Below the pieces are notes generated by a model, which worked only from the letters and a program-made list of their open reading frames with translations, did not search any database and was not told the origin of the DNA. Below are positions 53,553 to 63,629 of a stretch of 64,000 bases of DNA, in pieces. Where the stretch lies: positions 417,181,669 to 417,245,668 of the forward strand of contig NC_057862.1 of NCBI RefSeq assembly GCF_019393635.1, given 5' to 3'. The translations under genes and the position numbers were made by a program. Origin of the DNA: Dromiciops gliroides. Lineage: Eukaryota > Chordata > Mammalia > Microbiotheria > Microbiotheriidae. How positions within the stretch are numbered: the stretch's first letter is position 1; the number at the start of each line of letters is the position of its first letter.

Positions 53553-53640
53553 TGGCGCTCCGCCCGGGGTCCGGGCCTTATCCCCCAGAGGGCGGGAGGA
53601 CGGGGGGAGGGGCCCCAACGCGGACACTGACTAAGAGACC

Positions 53641-54330
53641 CTCCCTTAAAGCGAAATCTTTGTCGCTGAGCCCCGAGGCGCCTTGAGATAGAGAACAAGA
53701 AGGAAAAACTTTCAGATCCAGCTGCCAAGGTCCCGGGGACCCTGGAACTCCATTTTCACAGATGCCCACAAGCAGTGAGGTAGACCCAATCAGCCTCTAG
53801 AGAACTCTGTGCCCGACCCTGAGGAAATGATCCAAGGGGATCAGCTTATTAGGGGTATAAGGGAACCTTCGACCAGATGAGCCGCCAATAAAGGGCTCTA
53901 TAATATTGTGTCTCAGCACAATACCTGGGGAACGTTATTGATATCTTCATCCTCCCCAATCTGGGAGGGGAGTCTGGGTTGTCTCCTGAAGAGCAAAATG
54001 ATGGAGGACTTTGAGTATCCCACATTTTTATTCCTCATGACCAGCGACCCAAAAGTTGGGGAAGCTGAGTCTGAGGAGAGGTCTGTGATTGGGTGGGGGG
54101 CGGGGGCTAGTCTGTCAGACCAGGCTGGCACCAGGGTTCATCTCAGTCTAGGGTAAGGGTCATGGTTTCGTCTGAAGTGAGGCTCAGGTTTCAGTTAGAT
54201 TTAGGGATCAGGCTATGCGGCAGGGCCAAGGCTCAATTTGAAGTCAATGTCTGGTTAGGGGATTTGTCATTGGTTCCAAAGAGGTTCAACTCCAAGCACA
54301 TGGCTTTATTCAACAAGTATTTAATTAAGG
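53641..54330. other. Upstream flank, nothing recognised
   Basis: GC content drops after 53640; no repeat identified. Confidence 0.45.
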
Positions 54331-54375
54331 GGTTTTTTTTTGGTTTTTGTTTTGTTTTGTTTTGTTTTGTTTTGT
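54331..54375. repeat. (TTTTG)n
   Basis: T run followed by about seven TTTTG units. Confidence 0.9.
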
Positions 54376-54427
54376 CAAGATGGGTGCTTTGAAGAAGTCA
54401 AGGGTGGTTAATATGTTGCATTTAGTC

Positions 54428-54930
54428 ACCAAATGTTTATTAAATAAACACTTCAAACAGGCATTCATTAAGAGCCTACTATGTACTAGGTACTGGATAC
54501 CATGATAGATGCTGAATTTAGAGAATATAATTTAGATAAAACAGGTTCCTGGACCCCTTGGAATTCATAGTTTAGTAGAGGAATAAGATACTAAAATAGA
54601 TACTGATAACAGAGCACATGAAACTTGTGCATTACAGAGATAGAAATCAAAGGGCTCCCTGAGCCGGAGGGAAGAGACTGGTACCAACAGGGATTCAAGG
54701 AAGCTTTCATGAAAGGGCCATTTGGAAAGACCTGTAAAGAACAGGAATGCAAAGCTCAAAGAAGGAAAGGAGGGGGCTTCTATGTTTGGGTGGGGGGAAA
54801 GGAGTGAGCAAAGACAGAAACAGAAGGACATATGATGCATTTAGCAGACAGAGGCAAGTTTGGACAAAGTACAGAATGAGTTGAGAGATAGAGCTGGAAA
54901 AGTAGGTTGGAACAGTAGAATGCAAGCTTA
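54428..54930 (-). mobile_element. L2, 3' region
   Basis: cattcattaagagcctacta, caaggaagctttcatgaaag. Confidence 0.7.
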
Positions 54931-54955
54931 ATGAGGACAGAAACTACTTCACTTT

Positions 54956-55113
54956 GTGTGTGTGTGTGTGTGTGTGTGTGAGAATTGGGGTTAAGTGACT
55001 TGCCCAAGAGTCACACAGCTAGTAAGTGTCAAGTGTTGGAGGTTGGATTTGAACTTAGGTCATTCTGTCTGCAGGGCAGGTGCTCTATTCATTGGGCCAC
55101 CTGACTGCTCCTA
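54956..55113 (-). mobile_element. WSINE1-like SINE whose tail is a (TG)n run
   Basis: GAATTGGGGTTAAGTGACTTG body to GGGCCACCTGACTGCTCC. About 12 TG units stand where the poly-T should be. Flanks CTACTTCACTTT and CTGCTTCACTTT differ by one base. Confidence 0.85.
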
Positions 55114-55130
55114 CTGCTTCACTTTTGAAG

Positions 55131-55382
55131 GTAGGACACTCAGTGGATACAGTGCTGGGCCTTGAATCAGGAAGTCCAGAGTTCAAATCTAGCCTCAGAC
55201 ACTATGTGATGTTGGGCAACTCACTTAACCTGTTTGCCTCAGTTTCCTTATCTGTAAAATGGAGATTATAATAGCACCTACCTCTCAGCATTGTTGTGAG
55301 GATCAAATGAGATGATAATTATAATATGCTTAGTATACCGCCTGGCATATAGTTAAGTGCTATATAAATATTAGCTATTATC
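55131..55382 (+). mobile_element. CORE-SINE (THER1-like), full length
   Basis: cactcagtggatacagtgct head, tccttatctgtaaaatggag, gtgctatataaatattagct tail; then a short L2 end to 55440. Confidence 0.8.
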
Positions 55383-55440
55383 TATATCCCGATATCTGGC
55401 AAATAGTAGATGCTTATTAAATGTTTCTTAGTTGATTGAT

Positions 55441-55644
55441 CAGAGGCCTTGTTTGCCATAAAAAAGAAGTTAAATAATGGCATTGCAGATAGAAATAGTG
55501 AAGTCAGAAAGGTGAACTGGTTTGGGGAAAAGATAATAAACTTGGTTTGGCATATGTTGAATTTAAGATAACTGGGGGATATCTTGATAGATATGACTTA
55601 AAAGCTAAAGGTAATAAATTGGCTCTCAGAAGGAGGTCATGGTT

Positions 55645-55725
<81 letters not shown>

Positions 55726-55980
55726 TGGGAGCTGAAGGATGAATAGAGATGATGGTGAAAGCCTGAGGTGGGGGTGGGGTGGAGAATGCACTGACTGAAA
55801 AGAGAACACTGATGATAGAGGTTAGGAAAAGGATGAAAAGCAATGGTGGCAGGAGTAATTTGAGAGGAAAAAGAAGTAAGACAATTTAATTCTTCTGAAG
55901 CCAAGGAAAGAGAAGATCCAGGAAGAGTGAATGGTCAACTATACCCAAAACACCATAGACATAAAGGTTGGCAAAATTGG
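55441..55980 (-). mobile_element. L2 ORF2 fragment, split by a microsatellite
   Basis: ggtttggcatatgttgaatt, aagataactgggggatatct before, and diverged L2-like sequence after, the TG tract. Confidence 0.5.
55648..55724. repeat. Long (TG)n microsatellite
   Basis: About 38 uninterrupted GT units, the longest in the window. Confidence 0.96.
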
Positions 55981-55984
55981 GATC

Positions 55985-56040
55985 CAGGAAAGCCTCAACA
56001 GGCTAGAATAATGGATTGAATATAATTTGATCAATTTATA
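55985..56040 (+). mobile_element. CR1/L3 fragment, short
   Basis: caggctagaataatggattg, aatataatttgatcaattta. Confidence 0.45.
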
Positions 56041-56288
56041 CTTGAGATCTTGGATGGATATATTGCTGTGTCCTCTTTCAATGCCTCTTTGGGGTATGGA
56101 GGTGACCTTGATTTCTTGAAGACTGTGTCGGGCAATCTAAAAAGCCCTACTAAGCTGAAAAGGAATATGACACAGGCAGTGGAATGCATGTCTCTTATCC
56201 AAGGAACATCTTGTTCATTTATGAGAGGCTTAGCAGGTTGTCCATTCGTCACTGAATTTTGGTCACAACTAAAGAAGATAGATTTCTA
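56041..56288. other. Unassigned sequence with open frames on both strands
   Basis: A 79-codon plus frame (56050-56289) and a 73-codon minus frame overlap. No family recognised. Confidence 0.35.
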
Positions 56289-57790
56289 GTTTCAAATTTT
56301 TCTCCCTCCCTCCCCTCCCTCCTTAAGACAGCAAGCAATCTGATATAGGTCATATATGTACAATCACATTAAACATATTTTTGCGTTAGTCATGCTGTGA
56401 AAGAAGAATCAGAGCAAAAAGGAAAAACATCAAAAAACAAAAACAACAACAACAAAAAAATGGAAATAGTATGGTTCAATCTGCATCCAGATTCCACAGT
56501 TCTTTTTTTTTTCTGGACTTGGAGAGCATTTTCCATCATGAGTCCCTTGGAACTATCTTGGACCATTGTATTGCTGAGAAGAGTCAAGTCTATCATGGTT
56601 GATCAATACACAATGTTGTTGATACTGTGTACAATGTTCTCTTGGTTTTGCTCATCTCACTCAGCGTCAGTTCATGTAAGTCCTTCCAAGTTTCTCTGAA
56701 ATCTGCCTGCTCATTGTTTCTTGTAGCACAGTAGTATTCCATTACATTCATATACCACAACTTGTTCAATCATTCCCCAATTGATGGACATCCCCTCAAT
56801 TTCCAATTCCTTGCCACCACAAAAAGAGCAACTATAAATATTTTTGTACATGTGGGTCCTTTTCCCTTTTTTATGATCTCTTTGGGAACAAGACCTAATT
56901 ATGGTATTGCTGGGTCAAAGGGTATGTACAGCTTTATAGCCCTTTGGGCATAATTCTAAATTGCTCTCCAGAATTGTTGGATCAGTTCACAGCTCCACCA
57001 ACAATGCATTAGTGTTCCAATTTTTCCACAGCTTCTCCAACATTTATTATTTTCTTTTTTTGTCATATTAGCCAATCTGATAGGCATCAGATGGTACCTC
57101 AGAGTTGTTTTAATTTGCACTTCCCTAATCAATAGTGATTTAGGTCATTTTTTCATATGACAATAGATAGCTTTGATTTCTTCATCAGAAAACTGTCTGG
57201 GGGCAGTTAGGTGGCACAGTGGATAAAGCACCAGCCCTGGATTCAGGAGGACCTGAGTTCAAATTTGGCCTCAGACACTTGACACTTACCAGCTGTGTGC
57301 CCCTGGGCAAATCATTTGATCCTCATTGCCCAGCAAAAACCAAAAAACAAACAAAATCAAAACAAAAACAAGAAAAAAAAGAAAAAGTAAAAGAAAACTG
57401 TTCATATCCTTTGACCATTTCTCAACTGGAGAATGACTTGCATTCTTATAAATTTGATTTAGTTCCTGATATATTTTAGAAATGAGGCCTTTATCAGAAA
57501 TACTAGCTGTAAAAATTGTTTCCCAGCTTTCTGCCTCCCTTCTAATTTTGGAAGCATTGCTTCTGTTTGTACAAAATCTTTTTAATTTAATGTAATCAAA
57601 ATCATTCATTTTGCATTTCATAATATTCTTTATCTCTTGTTTGGTCACAAACTATTCCTTCCTCTCCTAATTTGCCTATCTATCATAGGTGATACCTATG
57701 GTATCACTTTTTATATCTATATCATGTACCCATTTGGACCTTATTTTAGTATAAGGTGTAAGATGTTGGTCTATGCCTTAACTAGGTAAC
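56289..57790 (-). mobile_element. LINE-1: 3' UTR and ORF2 C-terminal part, split by a SINE
   Basis: The 3' UTR (ctccctccctcccctccctc, gcaagcaatctgatataggt) leads into ORF2 fragments with [18 protein letters not shown] and [19 protein letters not shown]. 5'-truncated. The same L1 phrases occur at 7.5-8.2 kb. Confidence 0.88.
57197..57391 (+). mobile_element. WSINE1-like SINE, subfamily A, nested in L1
   Basis: Duplication AGAAAACTGT (57187-57196, 57392-57401) splits the L1 ORF2 relic. Confidence 0.93.
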
Positions 57791-57804
57791 AATTTAAGTA
57801 AAAA

Positions 57805-58125
57805 AGACCTGGGAGTATAATGTCCCTCAAGGTCAGAATAAGTCATCAGTATTACCTAGCAACTAAAAAGGCAAATATCATTTTAGGATTTATTAATAGA
57901 CACTTAATGTCCAGAACAAGGGAGTTGAAAGTCTTGCTGTACCTTGGACAGAACACACCTAGAATATTGTGTCCAGTTCTGAAGGCCAAATTTTGTGAAG
58001 GACATTGACAACCTTGGGGGCAGACTTAAGAGCAGTGAGTTATAGAGAAGGAAGATTTGGGGCTAGATATAAGAAAGAATTTCCTAATAATCAGATTGCC
58101 CCAAAGTGGAATGGATTGTCCCTCT
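57805..58125 (+). mobile_element. CR1/L3-type LINE fragment
   Basis: gacctgggagtataatgtcc, agaatattgtgtccagttct, aagaatttcctaataatcag. Confidence 0.65.
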
Positions 58126-58224
58126 CCTCAAATTCACCCTTCATATTCTTCTAATCTAGTCTCCTAATACAGTAATCTTTGGTGTCTCCTGTCCTGGAAT
58201 TTTTGACTTTCACAACAGCCACAG

Positions 58225-58400
58225 GAAAAGTGCTAAACTCCTATGATACCATTCAAGGTCCTTTGCAATAGGACGTCACCCTAACTTTCTTATGTTCCAC
58301 AAACTGATATATTCACAAACCTTGGAACTGGCAGAATTTCCTTTCTTTCTTTCCAAAGTCTCTCCTTGGAGTCTTCCTTAATTATTCTAAATCCTCTGTC
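58225..58400 (+). mobile_element. L2 fragment
   Basis: ctaaactcctatgataccat, tcaaggtcctttgcaatagg. Confidence 0.6.
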
Positions 58401-58439
58401 TACACTCTCCTCCAGGAAATATACAATGCTTTTGTTTCA

Positions 58440-58714
58440 TTTTAATTTTTGTCCATTAGCAAAAATTTATTTTCTCTCTCTCCTACAAACCCCATTGGGA
58501 AAAGAAAAGAGAAACAAAAACCCTGTAATGAATATGCATAAATCAAAATAAATTCCCACATAGGCCATGTCCAAAAATGTACGTTTCATTCTGCACCTTG
58601 AGTCCATCACTCCTCTTTCAGGAAGAAGATAGCATGCTTCATTGTTAGTCCTCTGGAATTGTGGTTAACTGTTGCGTTGGAGACATAACTTTTTCCATAG
58701 GGGTGAGTACAGCC
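58440..58714 (-). mobile_element. LINE 3' UTR fragment, older L1-like
   Basis: agcaaaaatttattttctct, taggccatgtccaaaaatgt, gttagtcctctggaattgtg; I recall this from marsupial LINEs but cannot fix the subfamily. Confidence 0.5.
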
Positions 58715-58910
58715 ATAAGGTCCTATGATTTAGAACTAAAAGGGATCTTGGATATAATCAAGTCTTACATCTTCATTCTGACCCCCACCCAAAGGAAACT
58801 GAGGCCCAGAAAGGGAAAGACACCTGCCCAAGATCAGTAAATAGTGAAGGACAGGGCAGTTTAATAGGCTATGATTCCAAACCCAGTCCTTTTCCCTCTG
58901 ATACCATGCA
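58715..58910 (-). mobile_element. MIR-type SINE
   Basis: gatttagaactaaaagggat, ggaaactgaggcccagaaag. Confidence 0.7.
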
Positions 58911-59115
58911 ATAGTGTCTCTCCTAGGTCAGAGTTCCCAGGGGTCAGGTCCTGAGAAAAGGAAAGTTGATGCATCTGATGAGCCCCAAGGATCTCAACAA
59001 ACTAGGATAGTCTGACTATGAATATGGAACTCTACACTAGTTCTAAGACCCAACTGTACAATTTAGTTTGAAGAGGTGTGTTTGGACAATCGTCCTATGA
59101 AAATGATCAGGGAGG

Positions 59116-59291
59116 GGCAGCTAGGTGGCACAGTGGATAAAGCACAGGCCCTGAATTCAGGAGGACCTGAGTTCAAATCCAGCCTCAGACACTTGACAAT
59201 TAACTAGCTGTGTGACCCTGGGCAAGTCACTTTACCCTCATTGTCCCGCAAAAAAAAAAAACAAACCCAACCCCTCCCCCCCACAAAAAAA
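59116..59291 (+). mobile_element. WSINE1-like SINE, subfamily A
   Basis: A 17-bp duplication starting GAAAATGATCAGGG (59099-59115, 59292-59308). Confidence 0.93.
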
Positions 59292-59315
59292 GAAAATGAT
59301 CAGGGAGGGGGGTGT

Positions 59316-59905
59316 TAGTGGATTAGAAATTCAATATGAACCAAAAGTATGCTAAGGTAGTCTCCAAAAGTCTTGTGATTTTAGACTGCATTCACAGAGG
59401 TAGGATACATGGGAGCAGCAAGGTGATGGTATCACTGTCCTTGGCCTCGATTAGATCACATTCATTTGGATGATCATGTTTGTTTAGCGATACTCCATTT
59501 TGGAAGGGACACTTGTCCAGAGAAAGTGAGCTGATGGAAAATCATGTCATAGGAAGGCTGTTGAAAGGAACTAGAGACGTTTAGGCTGGGAAGGAAAGAT
59601 TAGGTGCTCCAGGGGAAGCTCAGCTCTTCAGGTATTTGGAAGTTTGTTATGTGAAAGTATGTTTGAAGGGTAGAATTAGGATCTGGGGTGGACGATGAAG
59701 AGAAGCTGATACCTGCTCAGGGTAAGGAAAAGCTTCCTAACAGTTAGAGCCACCCAGAATTGGTATGGGCTGCATCAGGAGGTAGTAGAGGGCGTCTAGC
59801 GGGAGCTGAGTGATGGATGACTTCTCTGGTCTGTGATAGAAGGGATTCCTGCTGAGGTACAGGTTTGATTAGGAGACATCTGTGGTCCCCTTTAACTCAG
59901 AGATC
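59316..59905 (+). mobile_element. CR1/L3-type LINE, 3' region
   Basis: gattagaaattcaatatgaa, ggaaaagcttcctaacagtt, gcatcaggaggtagtagagg over about 590 bp. Confidence 0.75.
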
Positions 59906-61269
59906 TAATGAGTCTGCCCTCTATTTCCTCCTCCAGCTGCTGCTGCCCTTCCTTGTTCCTCCCCTGTCCCCTCCCCAATTCTTTTACTCTTCTCATAGTA
60001 ACTCAGGGCAGGCATACTGCATCTCAGTAAAGATGAGGACCAGGGAGTGCTAGATTCCTGAGCCTTTTATAAGGGTATAAGGAGCCCACAGGTGGTTGGA
60101 CTCTCTGCCCCCGGCCAGTTCCAAAGGGGGACAGACAGCGGACATCCCAGGCCCAGCAAACCCAAAGCTGGTGGAGAGGGAGGCTTCCCCTCACCGCCTG
60201 CCAACAAAATGTTCTTTTTTCCCCTTCCAGGCCCGGTGCCCAGGTCACACAGTGTCCCCTGCATTCGGATGAAGTACTTCCCCCCCTGCCCAGCCAAGGG
60301 AATTGTTTCTATATTTATGGGAAAGTGTGTGGTTCCCCCAGCCCAAGTAGCCTCTGCCTTGGGAGCCCCTGATGGGAGGACAGCAGATGGAGATCCTGAT
60401 AAGGACTATCCCACCTGCTCTGGCCACATATTCTCTGAGGATGGGGAGCCAGGAATCTGAGCCAGAAACACAGAAACCTCTGGCCACCTGGCCATCACTC
60501 TGCCTGCAGCCTGGACCCACCTTCACTGCCTCAGGTTCCAGCTTTGAAATGGGCCCAAGGCTGAGATTTTTCTCTTGCAGTGTCCTTTGATGCTCCCAGA
60601 GAGGGAGAGCAGAAGAGGAAGGGAGGGAGAGAAGGAAAATGGAGGAGGGATGGAGGGAGCCCAACTGGGGGGCCCAGAGGATGCCAACTGAATTAAACAT
60701 GACCTGGCAGAGGCCCCAGGGAAGGCTCTGTTTGTCTACGCAGGGAAAAGGGGGAGGGAGGGAGAAAATGATGTGTGTTGTCTACATAGGGAGGGAGGGA
60801 AGTAAAGAGGGAGAAATGGAGGGTAGGGGGTGGGGTGGGGGAAAACTGCACGTTGTGTGCAAATAGAATTGGTTAGAGGGATGTGGGAGCCAACATTTCC
60901 TCTGTGCTCTCCCTGTGTCTATCTGCAGGGAATTCTTGGTACACTTCCCGTCCTGCCCCAGATACCAGATACAGAGAGGTCAGTGCCTCCACTTTCTTAA
61001 AGAAAGCCTCAAGCCCCACTACACCTGCCAAGAGGGGTGAAGCCCAGTAATTTAGGACTAAAACCCATTTTCCCTTGAAACCTGCAGGTAATTCAAGTCC
61101 CCTCTGCTGGTGGAGACCCAGTGGCAATCCTAGAACTCCCAGGGAGAGTAGAGGAACCTATGGAGGACCAACAGCCAGATACGGAGGAGTCTCTGAGGAT
61201 GTTTGTGGGGGCAGCGCATTTGACAGACTTTGGGGTCTCCGAAATTTAAACTTATCTTCTCCCTCACTC
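59906..61269. other. Upstream repeat-poor block
   Basis: About 1.35 kb with no known repeat except G/A-rich runs at 60600-60660 and 60740-60842. Overlapping ORFs on both strands near 60092-60700 have no recognisable domain. Candidate regulatory DNA. Confidence 0.4.
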
Positions 61270-61445
61270 AGAAATCTTCAGCGACTCAATTCAATTGAAC
61301 ACCTACTACTGTAGAGCACTGGGAGATAATTAGGTGAATTAAGAAATGGTCAGAGCCATCAAGGAATTGATAGACTAGCTGGTGGGGGGTTGAGATGTAT
61401 GGAAAGAATTAGAATGCAATGTGTCAGGATAGAATTATGGCAATG

Positions 61446-61595
61446 GGGGCCAGCTAGATGGTGCAGTGGATAGAGCACTGGCTCTGGAGTCAGGAGGACC
61501 TGAGTTCAAATCTGACCTCAGACACTTAACACTTACTAGCTGTGTGACCCTGGGCAAGTCATTTAACCCCAATTGCCTCACTAAAAAAAAAAAAA
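61446..61595 (+). mobile_element. WSINE1-like SINE, subfamily B
   Basis: Duplication AGAATTATGGCAATG (61431-61445, 61596-61610). Confidence 0.93.
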
Positions 61596-61711
61596 AGAAT
61601 TATGGCAATGTTATGTTAAAGTGCACTGAATTTTTAAATAAAATAATACAGTCTGGGATTTCACTGGGTAGGGCACTCTTGGTGAGTAAACTCCCTACAG
61701 TCTTATTGAAT

Positions 61712-61842
61712 TACTTGGGGGGTACTGAGGGGTTAAGTGACTTGTCTGGGTCACACAACCAGTACGTTAGAGGTGGAATTTGAGCCTAGGACTTCCTGAC
61801 TCTAAAGCCAGCTATCTCTACACACCACACTAGACTGCCTCT
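61712..61842 (-). mobile_element. CORE-SINE fragment, diverged
   Basis: ggggttaagtgacttgtctg, gcctaggacttcctgactct. Confidence 0.6.
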
Positions 61843-62162
61843 TCTGAGTGAATATGTAGGAGATAGCAAAACTGAGGGAGGAAAGGTTTGAGAGAAATTT
61901 GGAATCAGCACTGGCTTCATGGAGGAGATGGTTACTTAGCTGGGCATTGATGTCTAGAGCAAGATGATAGTAGGGAATCAGGGAAGGGCTGAGCAGGCAT
62001 GCATTTTGGCTGGAATGTAGAGTGTGTGAAGAGGAGTCTTGTGAAATAATGCTGAATGGGTGGGTTAAAGTCAGATCCTGAAGAACTTTGAATGTCAGAG
62101 TAAGGAATTTGTTTTGTAATTTACAGGCAATAGAGAACCACAGAGACTATTGAGCAAGGATT

Positions 62163-62440
62163 AAAAAAAAATAAGAATATATTTTTCCCAAGTACATGTT
62201 AAAACATTTTAAGCCTTTTTTTGAAAAGCTTTAAGTTCCAAATTCTATCCCTCCTTCGAAATTACCTTCCTTTCCTCCTCCCTGAGCAATTAGACATAGG
62301 TTATATATGTGCAATCATATATTTCCATATTAGTCATCTTGTACAAGAAAACACATAGAAAAGAAAAAGAATGAAAGTGAAAAATAGCATTTTTCAGTCT
62401 GTATTCAAACAATATCGGTTTTTGCTCTATAATCCCAAAG
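62163..62440 (-). mobile_element. LINE-1 3' UTR, 5'-truncated
   Basis: ttttcccaagtacatgttaa, attagacataggttatatat, ccatattagtcatcttgtac; inserted in the L2. Confidence 0.75.
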
Positions 62441-62559
62441 GACTAATGATGAAGGATTTTAAGACAGTTACATGTGTAGATTAGGAAAATGATTTTGGCA
62501 ACTGAGTGAAGGTGGGGAAGACTGGAAGTGTGTATGTGGGGTCAGTTAAGAGACTTTCA

Positions 62560-62708
62560 GGGGCAGCTAGGTGGCACAGTGGATGAAGCACTGACCCTGG
62601 ATTCAGGAAGATCTGAGTTCAAATTCAGCCTCAGACAATTGACACTTACTAGCGGTATGACCCTGGGCAAGTCACTTAACCCCCATTGCCTTGCAAAAAC
62701 AAAAAAAG
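62560..62708 (+). mobile_element. WSINE1-like SINE, subfamily A
   Basis: GGGGCAGCTAGGTGGCACAG head, CCCCATTGCCTTGCAAAAAC tail; flanks share AGAGACT. Confidence 0.9.
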
Positions 62709-63069
62709 AGAGACTATTTCAAAGTTTCACATGAGAAAGTGATGAGGTCCTATAGCATTGGCTGTTGTGTGGTGGAGAAAAGGTGAAGAATTGTAATCCT
62801 CATTAAGTGCAATTGCCCTAGGCACACATAGGCTGCTTCAGAGCTATCTTTTCATCCCTATCACTTTGTCCTACCTTGCATTCTGATCAAAGTGGTCTCA
62901 TTGTTCCCAGAACACAGCATGTTGTCCTCATTTCTAACTTGGCTCCCATTATTCTCTCCGTTTGAACAACCTTCCTGCCGCCTACTCTCCCTCCCCCCAT
63001 TGCCCCCACCCCCCACAACCAGTTATCTAAGTTCTTTCCATTCCTTCCAGGTAAAGTACTTCTTCCTTC
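62709..63069. other. Upstream segment, nothing recognised
   Basis: C/T-rich around 62975-63020; no repeat family seen. Confidence 0.4.
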
Positions 63070-63195
63070 AACTTTGCCACTTAACTGTGAGTTAACTTGG
63101 GCAAGTCACTTTCCTTCTTGAGGTTTCCAATGACCTCATGTGTAAAGTGAGGGTGTTGGAATAGATGATTTCTATATGCTCTGAACCTATAATTG
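63070..63195 (+). mobile_element. MIR 3' half
   Basis: aacttgggcaagtcactttc, gtgttggaatagatgatttc. Confidence 0.7.
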
Positions 63196-63372
63196 CTTCA
63201 TCCCTCCTTTGATCTCCTATGAGGGAGGAAGAGGAAGGAGACTGGGAAAAAGGGAAAAGGGGAAGGGAACTCATGCCATCAGTGCATAAAGTTTGGGCCT
63301 TAGCTCTGGTCCTCATAAACCTGGGGAGAACACATACTCTGTGTGCCTCTGGAGCAATGATTTCTAATTTTT

Positions 63373-63515
63373 TTTTTAAGTGAGGCAATTGGGGTTAAGT
63401 GACTTGCCCAGGGTTATACAGCTAGTAAGTGTTAAGTGTCTGAGGCCAGATGGGAACTCAGGTACTCCTGACTCCAGGGCCAGTGATCTATCCACTGCGC
63501 CACCTAGCTGCCCCT
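63373..63515 (-). mobile_element. WSINE1-like SINE, subfamily B
   Basis: Flanks ATGATTTCTAATTTTT and ATGATTTCCAATTTTT (63357-63372, 63516-63531) differ by one base. Confidence 0.92.
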
Positions 63516-63550
63516 ATGATTTCCAATTTTTTAAAAAAATCACATTCCTG

Positions 63551-63628
63551 TATGTATGTATGTATGTACGTATGCATGCACACATCCATCCATCCATCCA
63601 TCCATCCATCCATCCATCCATCTATCCA
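63551..63628. repeat. Compound (TATG)n(ATCC)n tetranucleotide repeat
   Basis: About six TATG-type units then about twelve CATC/CCAT units, directly before the LTR. Confidence 0.95.
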
Positions 63629-63629
63629 T

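Larger units (their letters stand above)
52880..53640. promoter_or_regulatory. SLC7A10: CpG-island promoter region of SLC7A10
   Basis: GC-rich and dense in CpG compared with the rest of the window, spanning exon 1, the probable 5' UTR and the start of intron 1. GC-box-like GGGCGG/CCGCCC cores lie near 53430-53440 and 53590. No clear TATA box is seen; TTTAAGGG near 53645-53655 is weak. The transcription start is not determinable. Confidence 0.8.
61270..62530 (-). mobile_element. L2, interrupted by SINEs and an L1 end
   Basis: caattgaacacctactactg (3' end); gagggaggaaaggtttgaga, gatcctgaagaactttgaat (ORF2 region); resumes after 62445. Confidence 0.65.

Noticed and set aside
53468-53728. Upstream in-frame ATG extending Asc-1 by about 87 residues
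   Set aside because: The extension has no homology, while [10 protein letters not shown] aligns with the human start and has a good Kozak context.
54981-55113. tRNA-like sequences at each SINE head
   Set aside because: Box A and B remnants are present, but the copies have SINE bodies, A-tails and target duplications, so they are not tRNA genes.
60092-60700. Overlapping 122- and 151-codon ORFs on opposite strands
   Set aside because: GC-rich sequence with no known domain; kept only as a candidate regulatory block.
63551-63628. CRISPR-like short repeat run
   Set aside because: Contiguous tetranucleotide microsatellite without spacers; vertebrate genome.
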